From assembly GCA_029204225.1 (NCBI GenBank), contig CM055101.1, positions 31,586,519 through 31,650,518 of the forward strand: DNA of 64,000 nucleotides, written 5' to 3'. The stretch is from Diphasiastrum complanatum. Lineage: Eukaryota > Streptophyta > Lycopodiopsida > Lycopodiales > Lycopodiaceae. This document shows, one piece after another, positions 11,390-22,983 of this stretch (position 1 is the first letter of the stretch; each line of letters begins with the position of its first letter). The notes beneath the pieces were generated by a model. The model was not told where the DNA came from. It was given only the letters and a program-made list of their open reading frames with translations, and ran no database searches. A program made the translations under genes and the position numbers.

Positions 11390-12240
11390 GAGACAGACTT
11401 TTTTGTCGAAGGAATTCGAAATGACTGATTCAGGCCCTATGCACCGAGACAACCAGAGACAGAGTGAACAAAAGTATCACGCTAATTCAAAAAAGGTATT
11501 TAGCCAGTGTACTCTACAGGTATGGCATGGAAAACTGCAAGTCAATAGACTCGCCTATGGATCCAAGATTCAAACTGTCAAAGGATATGTGCCCGAAGAC
11601 TGATGCAGAGAAGAAACTGATGTGCAACTACCCCTATCAGTCGATATTCAGATCGATCATGTATGCCATGGTCTGCACCAGACCTAATCTAGCATTTACA
11701 ATCAGCACATTGTCAGAGTTTATGTCAAATCTTAGCCTACCTCACTGGAAAGCTCTACTCAAAGTACTAAGATACATTCAAGCCACTAAGCACTATGCTT
11801 TGTGTTATAATGAAAATACAAAGGATGCTTTGACATTACTTACTTATTCTGACTCTAATTGGGCTGGTAATGTGGACACAAGAAAATCCACTTTTGGCTA
11901 TCTTTGCTTTCTAGTAGGAGGACCCATTTCTTGGAATAGTTGAAAGCATAAATGCATTTCTTTGTCCTCCACAGAATCAGAATATGTTGCCACTACCTCT
12001 ACAATGAAAGAAATTATCTAGCTTAGAAGATTGCTTCAAGATCTTATGATCTTTCAAATCAGTCCAACTATACTCTATTGCGACAATTAGAGCTGCATTC
12101 ACTCTAGAACTAAACGTATTGAAGTTCAATTTCATTTTCTTAGAGAGAAAGTTCAAAATGAAGATGTCGAATTAAGTTACTATCTTACTGCCAATATGTT
12201 GGTAATATCTTGACTAAGCCTCTATCAAGAGAAAAGCATG
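11390..12240 (+). mobile_element. Ty1/copia RT C-terminus and RNase H fragment
   Basis: Frames at 11397 onward and 11464-11943 read EFEMTDSGPMH, then LIQKRYLASVLYRYGMENCK, SIDSPMDPRFKLSKD, SIMYAMVCTRPNLAFTIS, LKVLRYIQATKHYAL and YSDSNWAGNVDTRKSTFGYL. After TGA (11941), LSSTESEYVATTSTMKEI, LYCDN and RIEVQFHFLREK follow. These are the RT tail and RNase H of copia pol in correct order. A TGG-to-TAG change follows MKEII, and further stops and frameshifts are present. No LTR pair could be assigned. Confidence 0.85.
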
Positions 12241-12299
12241 TTGCATTATGTAGCTTGCTCAATTTATTCTCAGGATCCTAGGAGAGTTCGTCTAAATTC

Positions 12300-13979
12300 T
12301 TGAGCACCAGTACATTATGTAAATATATACACACACTCTCTCTCTCTCGACAACATTGCAGTCTTACTCTCTGAAGTTGGAACATCTGTGCATCAACCAA
12401 TTGGAGCAGAAGCGAGATTGACGACGAACTCTTCGAATATCCTCTTCGATCACCTATGAACTCAAAGTCTTCAAGTTCGAGGTCCATGTCATCCACACTG
12501 CCCTGTCCGACGCAGACCATGTCACATTTCATTTTAGTACACTTTTTGTAACTACATTGTTTCACGCTCGTTGCACACACAATCATTGTAACCATTCCAT
12601 GTATATATACATAACGGCAACTCACGTAAATGATGGTCGCCACCTAGCAAGCACATGGGCTCCTAAAACAAGTGGCATCCCCTTGTGGGGTCCACCTACC
12701 CTCAACTCACATGGCCACCACCCTCTTTACGCCACCTCACCCAAGGGTCACTTGGGTCACGTCCCCACCCAACTTTTGGGTCACCGCCTTGACCTCACGG
12801 CCTTATGGCCTAAAGATACACCTAAATCTTCTCTAAGGCTTGTCCTTAGGCAAAGGAGAAAGTGTAGGTACAACTATACGTTCATGAGGAGGAGGTGGAG
12901 GAAAAAACATCAAATTTCCTCCCCAAAAGTGAAACAGATGAAGGATTTACCAATTTTTCTTTGTATGCAGGTGGAAAATTACAAGAGGTGGCTTAAGCCC
13001 ATGAAAGAGACTAAGAAAGATAGAAGGAAGGCCACACAGATCTATTCTTGCAGCAAGTATAGCCTGCAAGTACAGCTGTGTACTTTTATTTTATTTTCTT
13101 CTCCCTTTTTTAATAATTTTCATCAGCAAACCATGGTTCAGAAATAGTTTTGTATCTTTGAAAGCTTGCAAAGTTAAATTCTAAACTCAAAGTTATCTTT
13201 TAAAACTTTTTAAAACAAACTTTGAAAACTTAGCTTAAAGATTTAACATGTATTTGTAAGGTACATAATAGTTTAATCATAAACTTTATTTATTTGAAGT
13301 TTACAAAGTTGAATAGTGAAGGTTTTAAGAGATAATAAACTTTGAGCAGAGAGTCTCCGATTCCAAAAAGTTTTACTTTGACTAAAGTTTAAACATTTCT
13401 TTGCAAGATCCCATCAAAGGTGCTTTATAAGAAGTACTTAGTACTTTTATAAAAGGCTTTTATTTTGTAATTCTCTCCCCACAGAATATAGAGAAGTCTG
13501 CGGCTGCCTTTTGAAAGCTCAAGGCAAAGCCCAAGTACCTAAACGAACCCCTCCCTCAAAATTAAGCAGGCAGGGCCTGCTCTTCCGCCTGCGCAGCCTG
13601 TGTACTGTTGGAGAAAACCAGAATTTGCCTGAGAGCCGTACGGATTTGCGCGCGCTGGCGCGCAGGTGCCCAGCAAATTTTTTTTTTTAATTATTATTAA
13701 AAATTTCGACTTCCAAAACTCAAAATAAGGCCAGAAACAAAATCGGTTTTTGAAGTCTTTAAAAACCGTAAAACATTAAAAAAAATCGACTACTACCACC
13801 GTAGCTAGCAAAGGTGGTTCGTTTTCAATCAAAATGACCTCAGATTGAGACGAACCAAAAAGCAAAGTTGTTCAGATCAATTCAACAAAATCAACTAAGC
13901 CTTCAAAAACATCATCTAAGAGCTCAAACCAACCAAAAACATAAGTTAGAGCGATTGCACCTTATTCACAATGATCGGT
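12300..13979. other. Non-coding; probably leader/internal debris of the minus-strand LTR element
   Basis: A short (AC)(CT) microsatellite lies at 12330-12350. At 12640-12860 there is a C-rich block with short GGGTCAC/GTGACCC inverted words; its 196-codon frame lacks any domain and begins at a non-ATG codon. At 13560-13680 there is a GC-rich patch with CGCGCG runs, then a T/A-rich leader reaching the primer-binding site at 13980. No gene is supported. Confidence 0.4.
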
Positions 13980-14497
13980 GGCTCTGATACCAACTCTTAG
14001 AATCCCCATCGTCATGTCGGTCATTGCTAAAGCACAAATAAGTGACGAACGCTACGTTACCACCCAACCATAGAGGTACTGCCACCTCACTCCCGTGCAC
14101 TGGAGCTACAGGCCACCATCAAGCAAGCTCGAATCTCATGTAAGCCATGGTGTCCCATACCACCATGCCTTACCCTCGACCCTCACCTACCTACATCCTG
14201 AGGCCTAGATACTCGTCCTGACCTAATCTCCAGGAGAGAATGAATGCTCAGCTCATGGAGATCCCCCTCTATATACATAGTCCAGGTGGGTCATCTCCCT
14301 TCATAGGAGTCACGCATGACTAACGACACGCGACAGTTGTGCACACTAACACGGGTCCATAACAACGAGTCACCACGTGCCAATAGTACATTGACATGTG
14401 GCACCCAAAAGACCTATAGCTCTAGATCAACATTTCGTCCCATAACTGAGATCGTCACCTCAAGTTTCCTATTGTGTACCCTTATGGGTACGTAACA
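13980..14497 (-). mobile_element. LTR with tRNA-iMet primer-binding site, minus orientation
   Basis: On the minus strand TGGTATCAGAGCC (13992-13980) is the standard initiator-Met primer-binding site. The sequence just upstream of it in that orientation starts TGTTACGTACCC at 14497, has a TATATAG box in GTATATAGAGG (about 14270) and ends in GATTCTAAGAG, as an LTR should, although the terminal CA is lost. No partner LTR was found, so this is the 5' end of a truncated element. Confidence 0.6.
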
Positions 14498-14648
14498 CTA
14501 ATCCTTGTAGTTAAGGAACTTCTTGTCATTCATAGGTATACCTCTCATTTTCTTCATTCTATCTTTCAATTTTTTGTCATTCTTAGGTTTACCTCACAAT
14601 CTCTACATTCTCACCGATCTCAGCTTGCGTACTCGTATTTTCGACTAA

Positions 14649-15813
14649 TGGCTACACATAATCAGAGACCAAGAGGAACCATTGATGCAATCAATATTTG
14701 CAATGAAAAAAATGCAGAAGATCAATGGATACCAAGAATATATTGAAAATATCAATGGATCTTGATGCATCCCTCTGCAAAAGGCTCATTCCAAAAAAGA
14801 AAAAGATCGGATAACATATAAAGACAGGATAATGGATTTTAAAGTATCACCTGCCGGTCAATCTATTACGGAAGTTTTAGTTCAGCATGCTTATTTTCAC
14901 AATGAGCTCAACATTCATGATCTAAATCCAAATAATATAAGGAAATGCAATTGTAAGTTTTAGACTCTATTTTTTTAGATTTAGCATTTTTTTTAAATTA
15001 TATTTTTCTTGAGATGTTTTTGTTGGTTTTGCAGATTTGTGTCCATCAAATTTCTTTGAATGGCAATCAGTTCAATCGATTGCACGAGTAATCAATGCCA
15101 TACATTTGGATATCGGTATTTTACAATATAAAGGTCGTTTTCCAAAATCACTTTTAGATTCAGGAGTTTTTTTTTATGATCACACCTATTTTCCTGATAA
15201 AAATGGTTTAGTTGGTAGGTTAGAGCCATATCCTCTACTAGATTTTTCGAGTGAGGAATGGATTTCTCCTAATGCAGCAATTTCAGAAAATTTTCAATCT
15301 AGGCTATATATTGATATTGAGAGTATATTAAAATGTAGCACTGGATCAAAGAATAATAGATTAAGTTGGTATCTACCTTTTACTATTTTTGTTGATTTTT
15401 TTTCCAAATGCAATGTTCGGAGAACGAAAACAATATTTATTTGTAAGGACTTGAGTGTTGATATAATCGTCGAGTTGTTGGATGATGGTTGGGATACAAA
15501 ACAAAATCAGCAAATTGAGTGCAGAGTATGTTACTCATCCATGACATTTAGATATCACATCGAAAAGCAAATGCTCACTTTGTTGCTGTATTATAGAAGA
15601 TGGATTAAATACAAAAATGTTTGGAAGCCACTTGATCAAGATATTGGTATAAACCCTCAAGAGCAACTTCAGCTAACAGTGAAAAGAAATGACAACATTC
15701 TTGCAATGGTTGAGGTTGAGGAAGATTGGTGTCTCAATCACATTCGATCAAAACTAGACATGTTGCAATTTGATCTACCTCAGTACTATCAATTTTGATT
15801 GAATGGTGTAAAG
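14649..15813 (+). pseudogene. Broken two-or-more-exon gene, family not recognised (C-terminal EVEEDW block)
   Basis: Seen: ATG at 14649 (MATHNQRPRGTIDAINICNE), a stop and frame shift in an A-rich run, then an open frame from about 14775 (KDRITYKDRIMDFKVSPAGQ, VLVQHAYFHNELNIHDLNP) to donor GT at 14953. Acceptor TTTTGCAG at 15034 opens a 260-codon exon (15035-15813): LCPSNFFEWQSVQSIARV, LDIGILQYKGRFPKSL, FFYDHTYFPDKNGLVG, YRRWIKYKNVWKPLDQD, ILAMVEVEEDWCLNHI and FDLPQYYQF. A TGA at 15796 interrupts just before LNGVK and a good donor GTACGT at 15814, so TGA likely replaces CGA. The frame is long for a chance event and both splice sites keep phase. I do not recognise the family. It is probably inactive. 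Confidence 0.45.
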
Positions 15814-15959
15814 GTACGTTATGCCATATAAAAATATTTCTTTTTTTCTATTTCTAAGTGAATCAGTTTCATAAAATATATTTGGTGTTATGTCCACATC
15901 ATGCATATAGGATTCGGCATAATCCTTGACTTGAATACACGGTACTCCAGTACGCAAGA

Positions 15960-17019
15960 TTATTGGTTACATCTCGTTATTCCAAACTAGGCCAGAAAGG
16001 TAATTAATAACCTTGCGAGGGCCCAGTTACATTTGTGGAGCTAGTGCATGGGTTAGGACGGCTATAGGCATGTGTAGAATATCAATATTAGTGAAAAGCA
16101 CTTTTGGGATTTACCTAGCTTGCATGGGCACATGCACATCTGAGGCTGGGGCCTATATATCCTAGTAGGAAGTCACCCTCCTACCATTCCAAAATGTGGT
16201 TTTCATTACTAGTTTCCTCTCTTTTTCAATTCTATCCTATGCCATGGCTTGGGGGTGATGCTACTAGAGATTGATCAATGACTTATCATTGGTTGGGTGG
16301 TTTTGCTCCACCGTGTTCTCTTTGTGTTTGTCTTATAAGCAGGATCTTGAAGAGCTTTCTCTTATAGTTGGCCACCAAAGCCCAGGCTATAAAATTTTGT
16401 GAACTGTGATCTCCACAATAAAATGACCATTAACAGTTCTGCACGTCAATAACTTGTTTAGTTTTAGTAGTTTCTAGACACCAACAAAGAATCTCATCAT
16501 GTCCTTTTTTATATGACTGGCCATTAAAAAGTTTAAACACCTTGCTTGCCAAATCAACTAGCACTTTTGTTTTTTTTTTAATTATGTGGAAATGTATCTT
16601 GTGCTAAAAATTTGCTTGCACTACTCGTAGAAATCCGAGACAATTGGTCTACCATGGTATGCAATCTCCCAAGTCGTATTCTTATATTCAATTCAAATTC
16701 TTGTCGTACTATAAGCCAACACACGCCCTTCTTGCTATAAGAAGAGTGACAATTCCCTTGTAAATAACACTTTGAGATTATGCTAATTTGCTCTCTTGAG
16801 ATTATTTTTCTATTTAAGTGTGTTCCCTTTGGAAGTGCATAGCTCGAGGAAAGATGCTCGGGCCTCCTCTTGCCTCCTTTCATAGGATTTCTATTGTGGC
16901 ATGATTTTATTGCTTTATTGCTTAGTTAGCTACAATCATCAATATATCTCCCTTTGGGTGTTAGATAGGATTTAGTTTAAACACCTTGCTAGTTGGGTAA
17001 GCCTTAGCAAGCGTAGGCC
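15960..17019. other. No gene recognised
   Basis: AT-rich DNA. A minus-strand frame at 16883-16578 contains HTMVDQLSRI, which weakly resembles the end of a gypsy RNase H domain but is too short to call. Confidence 0.4.
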
Positions 17020-18345
17020 CCACAACAACCAGTGCAACCTCAAGAGAAAGAGGATTATGCTCAACCGAGATGCTCAAGCAGAATCAACTCAGACAAAAGG
17101 CTATTGAGAATGTTGCAGCAAACAATTGCGAAAGCAATTGATGCCTTATGACTACAGACCCCGCATCTTACTCAGAGGCAATGGCAAGTCCGGAATTTGA
17201 ACAATGGAAGAAGGCAATGCAGGAAGAAATTGATTCGTCGTATAAGAATGAAACATGGACGCTTGAGAGTCTGTCAGAAGGAATGAAAGTTGTAGACTAC
17301 AAATGGATCTACAAGATAAAGCTCAAATTAGATGGGAGTACTCAGTGGTACAAGGCTAGATTAGTAGCCAAGGGATATTCTCAGAAGTATGAAGTAGACT
17401 ATCAGAAAACATTCTCCTCTATGGTAAAACAATCTACCATTCGTCTCTTATTTGCTTTAGCTATTACACATTCCACAATTGTCCATCATATAGATGTCAA
17501 GACCGCATTCCTTTATGGGTTTCTTGATGAAGAAATTTATATGAGGCAGCTTGAAGTTTTCCTCAACCCACAGTTTCCTGATCTGACCTGCAAATTGAAG
17601 AAGTGTATTTACGGGTTAAAACAAGCTGCAAGAGCTTGGCATAAAAGAATGTGTGAACTTTTGATCTCTATTAGTTTTAGAAGACTTGTTTTAAATAGTG
17701 ATATCTTCATTAAGACTGAGGGTGATAGTCCTCTAATCTTAGTTGTATTCATTGATAATACTCTAATGTTTGGAAATAACTTAGAGATGATACAAAAAAC
17801 CAAGGCTCTCATAGGGTAAGAGTGCAAAATTACAAACCTTGGAAAGGTTAAGAAACTCCTAGGAGTTGAAATCACAAAAGATGAAACAACTGGAAACATA
17901 AAACTTTCTCAACAAAGTTATGCCCTAATCATGAAATTCTTGAATGCAAAGGGAAAGAGACTCCTATAGCACTTGGATTAAGACTTTCAAATGATGATTG
18001 TACAAGGACTAAGCAGGAAGAATTTGAAATGTGTAATACACCTTTTCAAAATCTGATCGGAGCTCTAATGTATCTTATTGTATGTACTCGACCAGATTTG
18101 GCCTTTCTTGTTTATGCTTTAGCACAATTCTCTAACAATCTAGGAAGGTATCATTGGGAGCTAGCAAAGAGAGTCTTGTGGTATCTCAAAGTGACCACAG
18201 ACTTTGACATTGTTTATTCAAAGCCAAATGAATTCACTCTCAAAGCATACAGTGACGCTATGGAGGGCTAGTAAGCTGGGTTTGCAAGAAGCAAACACTT
18301 GTGGCACAATCTTCATGCAAAGCTGAGTATGTGGCAGCTTAAGAG
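17020..18345 (+). mobile_element. Ty1/copia RT-RNase H fragment fused to the next element
   Basis: The main frame 17148-17819 reads [96 protein letters not shown] and VVFIDNTLMFGN. These are the copia RT blocks in order. The catalytic YVDD is FIDN, consistent with a G-to-A change of the second Asp. TAA at 17817 stops the frame; MCNTPFQNLIGALMYL and VCTRPDLAFLVYALAQF continue at 18029. A deletion near 18270 joins YSDA to CKKQTLVAQSSCKAEYVAA. The fragment stops at the truncated LTR that begins at 18346. Confidence 0.9.
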
Positions 18346-18894
18346 ATGAAAGGAAACGAAAGAAACGAAGGAAAATCTTTCACGCTGCCAGTTGGTAGCT
18401 CAACAAGCTTGGAGTCTTAGACTTCACGCCCAGCTAAAACGGGTAGCAACGACGGAGAGTAACTAATTAGTTGATGAGCATTAACTACTCTTGTAATTCT
18501 CTGTTTAGCTATCTTATAAACTCCACACAGTGGAGATAAGAATGATATTTCTGGATCAAAATACACAGAGAGTGTGCGTGTGTAGAGCAGATAAAAAAAA
18601 GACTAGAAACAAAAGAGTTGGCATGAAAGTCTGCCAATGAGCACAACATAGCAAAAGAGCAGAGTGTCAGGTTGCCAACGAGCGAGACACTGACAATCTC
18701 GCTCTAAAAATCAAACTGATAATTGATTGCTCTATTTTCATGCATCTCCTTGTCTTACGCTGTCTTGATTGCTAGAATGGAATCTGTTTGTGATGTGTAG
18801 TCGTGTGTCTAAGTTTCTGTGAAGCTTCTGCACAAAAGAAAATTCAAAGAAACAAAATTGTTTGCGACAATGAAACGAAAACAGTTTCACGACA
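18346..18894 (+). repeat. 5' LTR of the decayed copia element (5'-truncated)
   Basis: Aligns with about 23185-23723 of the 3' LTR (shared words such as GAGTCTTAGACTTCAC and TAACTACTCTTGTAATTCTC). It lacks the first ~200 bp that the 3' copy has and ends ...CGACA directly before the primer-binding site. Confidence 0.85.
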
Positions 18895-18906
18895 TGGTAT
18901 CAGAGC
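18895..18906 (+). other. Primer-binding site (tRNA-iMet)
   Basis: TGGTATCAGAGC immediately after the LTR end ...GACA is complementary to the 3' end of plant initiator Met tRNA. Confidence 0.9.
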
Positions 18907-18958
18907 ACACAGGTTATCACTACTGATATCTTAGCAGTGATTATCTAGACAACACAAT

Positions 18959-20020
18959 ATGGCTACAACAATCCAAACAAGAGTAGCAATCAGTCTTGAT
19001 GGCGCAAATTACAGAATCTAGAAATTCAAGATCAAAACACTTCTGAAGGGCAAAGGCATCTGATCGGTGACCGAACTCTCAGAGGTGCAGCCTCCAGAGG
19101 GAGACCCGAGAAGAGCTGAATGGATAAGAAAGGATGAGTTTGCAATGGCGATCATCGTTTCGTCCATAAATGAGGATCTACTCATATAGATTGAAGATTG
19201 CGAAAGCAGCCATGTAGCGTGGGAAAGATTAAAACAGAAGTATGAACTGAGGACTGCAACTTCAGTCATGCACCTTCACAATCAACTACAATCCATACGA
19301 TGGGATGGCGACCAGTTAGATCAGCACGTTGAGAAGATCAGAACGATCTTCGCTCAACTCGTTGCATCTAGATAGGAGCACCAGGTCCCAGCACCACAGC
19401 AGCTGGTGTACTTCATGAAATCTCTACCTACGTTCTATCAACCTTTGAGAATGCTCATACTGAGTCTACCAGACATGACATTTGACAAAGTAGTCAGTCT
19501 TGTCGCTAACGAGAGACTAATGAGAGACGAAGGAGAAGGAAGCAGTGATCAAGAGAAAGCCCTCTTCACGAAAGGAAAGAAGAAAAACAAGAACAAACCC
19601 AGATTTGAGAAGACGAAGTCCTCGAATCAACAATCTTCTTCTTGTGATCACTAATACAAACCAGGCCATACAGCCAACAAATGCGGGTTCAATCCAGCAA
19701 TACTTTGCATGCATTGCAAGAAGAAGGAGCACTCTGTATACGATTGCAGATTCAACCCAAAAAGAAAGAACAAAGCTGAAAAGGCAAATGTTGCAGAATC
19801 ATCCAAGGATGCAGATAGAGGTGATGAAGCCTTCACGATACTCGATGAAGCTTCAATGAGCTAATTGAACACGACTATGATGTAGTCATCAATTCAAGAG
19901 CAACACCACACATCACCTACAACAAGAAGATCTTGATCGACTTTAGAGAACTCGAAAACAATAGAGCAGTGATTCTAGGTGATGGGAGTAGACATGATGT
20001 CAAAGGCATCAACACTCTAC
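18959..20020 (+). pseudogene. copia gag and protease, inactivated
   Basis: ATG at 18959 starts MATTIQTRVAISLDGANYRI. In-frame stops at 19019 (TAG), 19061 (TGA), 19187 (TAG) and 19373 (TAG) follow, at least two at positions where related gags carry Trp. Recognisable UBN2-type gag sequence includes WERLKQKYELRTATSVMHL and LPTFYQPLRMLILSLPDMTF. A CX2CX4HX4C knuckle (CMHCKKKEHSVYDC) lies near 19710; a preceding knuckle has TAA where its second Cys should be. The protease box reads INSRATPH instead of the usual IDSGATSH: both the catalytic Asp (GAT to AAT) and the Gly (GGA to AGA) show G-to-A changes. Confidence 0.88.
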
Positions 20021-20239
20021 AGCTGTGAACACTGTCAGGGCAAGCAGAGCTCCCAGGAGCACTCTACGTGCCTTCACTGAAAAAAGATCTGCTATCAATC
20101 TCCAAGATGGCAGATCTTGGAATTCGAGTTTTATTCAACGACAATACATGCCGCATGATCGAGAAAACCACAACCCAGTTGCTGACGGTCGGATGCAGAG
20201 AATGAAACCTCAACCATTGCCAAGATAATCAACAACTTT

Positions 20240-21150
20240 GATAGCATATTAAATGCATCAAAAAATGAAAATCGGCTCTGGCATAGGAGAATGTATCATC
20301 TGAACATGCGGAGCCTGTATGACATGTAAAAGAAGGACATAGTCACAAGTCTCAAGATATCAAGAAGGACATAGTCACAGGTCTCAAGATATCAAGGCCC
20401 GAAACTGAGTTCTACGAAGCCTGTCAGAAAGGCAAACAACATCGGAATCCATTCACACATGAGAAAAGAAGAGCCAAAGAAGTTTCTGAGCTCATCCACT
20501 CTAATGTCTATGGACCAATGAAGATGGATTCTCTCTCAGGTTTGAGATATTTTCTAACATTTATAGATGATTAACCGGATGGCCACGATCTACTACCTAC
20601 AAAAGAAATCTGAAGTGTTTGATTCCTTCAAGAAGTTCATGGCATTTGAAGAGTGGCACACCTCAAAGAAGATACAGATCCTTAGGTCTGACAATGGAGG
20701 TGAATACAAAAGCAAGAATAGGGGACTCGTGCATACAAACCAAAATACAATGGTGTCGTAGAAAGAAGAAACAGAACGCTAGTCAAAAGAGCCATATGCA
20801 TGATGGCACAGGCTCAATTGCCAAGTCAATTCTGGGTTGAGGCAATAGCTGCAGCTGTACACTTGCAGAACATATCAACAATGACAGCGCTGAAAAATAA
20901 AACACCATACGAAATGTGGACAGGTAAAAAGTTTGATCTATCATACGTACATGTGTTTGGATGTGCAGCATACAAGCACATTCCAAAAGAAAAAAGAAAC
21001 AAGCTTGATGACAAATCAGAGCAAACGATCATGGTCGAGTACTCAAACAGATCACAAGTGTACAGACTCTACGATCCAACCACGAAAAAGGTTGTTTCGA
21101 ACAGAGATGTGAAGTTCGATGAGTCCACATTCCCTGGACTAAAAGATGAA
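20240..21150 (+). pseudogene. copia integrase, inactivated
   Basis: LWHRRMYHLNMRSLYDM is the His part of the HHCC zinc domain (20270 onward). ACQKGKQHRNPFTHEKRRA supplies the Cys part with one Cys changed or absent, then FLTFIDD (first catalytic Asp), LRSDNGGEY (second) and YNGVVERRNRTLVKRAICMM (the Glu block) follow in different frames. An intact C-terminal stretch (LPSQFWVEAIAAAVHLQNIS, YEMWTGKKFDLSYVHVFGCA) runs 20800-21153. A 32 bp tandem duplication at 20330-20393 shifts the frame. Confidence 0.85.
20330..20393 (+). repeat. 32 bp tandem duplication in the integrase frame
   Basis: Two copies (20330-20361 and 20362-20393) differ at one base. The length is not a multiple of three, so it breaks the reading frame. 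Confidence 0.95.
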
Positions 21151-21429
21151 TGAGGCCATGAGATCTTCACACTACTACCAATTCAAGATGGAGATCGAGG
21201 AAGACATCAAATCAGAATGCAGAGCCACAGACTCCAGAGTAGCAAGAAGAAAAGGACCAACTCCACGAACAAGAAACGTTCGAACAGCGACGAAACGAAC
21301 CTAGAAGATCAACAAGACAAAGAAGACCTCCAAACCGTTACTCTGACAATCTTCAGTGGAGTGAAGATACGCAGTTCGAGTACTGCAGCTTCACTGAAGA
21401 GCCAACAACATACCAAGAAGCTATCTAGA

Positions 21430-22960
21430 CTTCAGAGGAAGAATTTTGAAAGAAGGCGATGTCAGAGGAGATCGAGTTGATGAGGCGGAACGAGGCATGG
21501 ACACTAGAGCCATTGCCAGAAAATAGAAAGATGGTTGACTGCAAGTGGGTATACAAGAGGAAGATAAAATCAGATGGCATTGTTGGCCGCTACAAAAGGC
21601 AAGGCTTGTGGCAAAGGGCTACACACAGAGATATGGTGTTGATTATTTCGACACATATTTGCCAATGGTCAAGATGACAAGCATACGACTACTCCTTGCA
21701 TATGCCACATAGCACAATCTGAAAATTCACCAGATTGATGTGAAAATAGCCTTTCTCCATGGAGATCTAGAGGAGGAAATCTTCATGAAACAGCCTGAAG
21801 GATTTGAAGACTCCGACAATCAGCAATATCTTTGTCGATTGCAGATGCATCTATGGTCTAAAACAGACATCACGAGCTTGGTATAAGAAGCTCGATAGTC
21901 TTCTGAATCTCTAGACTTCAATCCTACACAACCGGACTGTAACGCCTATAGTAGAAAAAGATTTTGTGATGCTAACTATTTTCGTGGATGATTCCCTGAT
22001 GATAGGAAATTCCTTGATGCTGATCAAAGACACGAAAAGTCAGATTTATGAAAACTATGAAATCACAGATCTAGAAGAAGCAACAAAATGCCTTGGGCTG
22101 GAGATCTGAAGAGATCGAACAAAGGGCGAAATGCACTTGAGTCAGTCAGAATACGCCAGAAAGGTGCTCAAGCAGTATCACATGATGGATTGGAAAGAAA
22201 AGGCCACACCAATGATAGCTGGAGCCAAGTTGACAAAGCAGGATTGCCAAAAAAAAGAGGAGGAAAAACAGAAGATGGCAGGTATACCCTACCAAAACTT
22301 GATCGGTAGTCTGATGTACCTCACAATTTGTAACAGACCCGATCTAGCCTTCTCTGTTTATGCCTTGAGCCAATTCCCTTCCAATCTTGGCATGGCATAT
22401 TGGCAAATGGCAAAACGAATCCTACAATATATGAAGGGTACCCAGAATATGGAATTAACCTACAGAGCTGAAAACAAAAGAAAAGGATTCAAGCTGCACC
22501 ACTACAGTGATGCAAGCTGGGCGAGCTGCAAAGATGACAGCAAGTCCATAACTGGAGGATGCACCATAGCGTGCGAAGCTACAATCAGCTAGATATGCAA
22601 AAAGCAAACCTTGGTAGCTCAATCCTCTCGCGAAGCTGAATACGTCGTAGCTTCAAAGGTGGCGAACGAGGTAATGTGGCTGCAGATGATGCTAGAAACA
22701 ATCGGAATACTACAAGAAGGGCCATGCACGATGATGATGGACTCTCAGAGTGTCATTTATCTGTCCCAGGATCATGTCTTCCATTCAAAGACAAAAAACA
22801 TATCTCTGACGTACCATCACATTCAAGATTTAATCTCGAAAGGCCAGAGCTCCAGGTCCAGTACATAAAATCTGAAAGACATTATTGCAGATCTGCTCAC
22901 AAAGCCGCTCAACAAGCCACTCTTCACAAAGCAAAGAAAGACAATTGGATTAAACGTGCA
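21430..22960 (+). pseudogene. copia reverse transcriptase and RNase H, inactivated
   Basis: RT blocks seen: [51 protein letters not shown] (the YVDD box), ATKCLGLEI and LSQSEYARKVLKQYHMMDW. RNase H follows: IGSLMYLTICNRPDLAFSVY, HHYSDASWASCKDDSKS (first Asp), KKQTLVAQSSREAEYV (Glu), MMMDSQSVIYL (second Asp) and ADLLTKPLNKPLF. Several stops and frameshifts are present (for example TAG in CEATIS*ICKKQ). Confidence 0.9.
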
Positions 22961-22983
22961 AAGCTGCAAGGTTCAAGAGGGAG

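Noticed and set aside
10567-12240. Single copia element made of the gag fragment, LTR-like block and RT fragment
   Set aside because: The LTR-like block lies between gag and RT in the same orientation and no second LTR was found, so the pieces are listed separately.
12557-13147. 196-codon plus-strand frame
   Set aside because: Non-ATG start, no domain, covers a C-rich repeat-like block and an AT-rich tail with different composition; looks accidental.
16578-16883. Minus-strand frame with HTMVDQLSRI
   Set aside because: Only about ten residues resemble gypsy 'VADHLSRI'; no neighbouring RNase H or integrase motif supports it.
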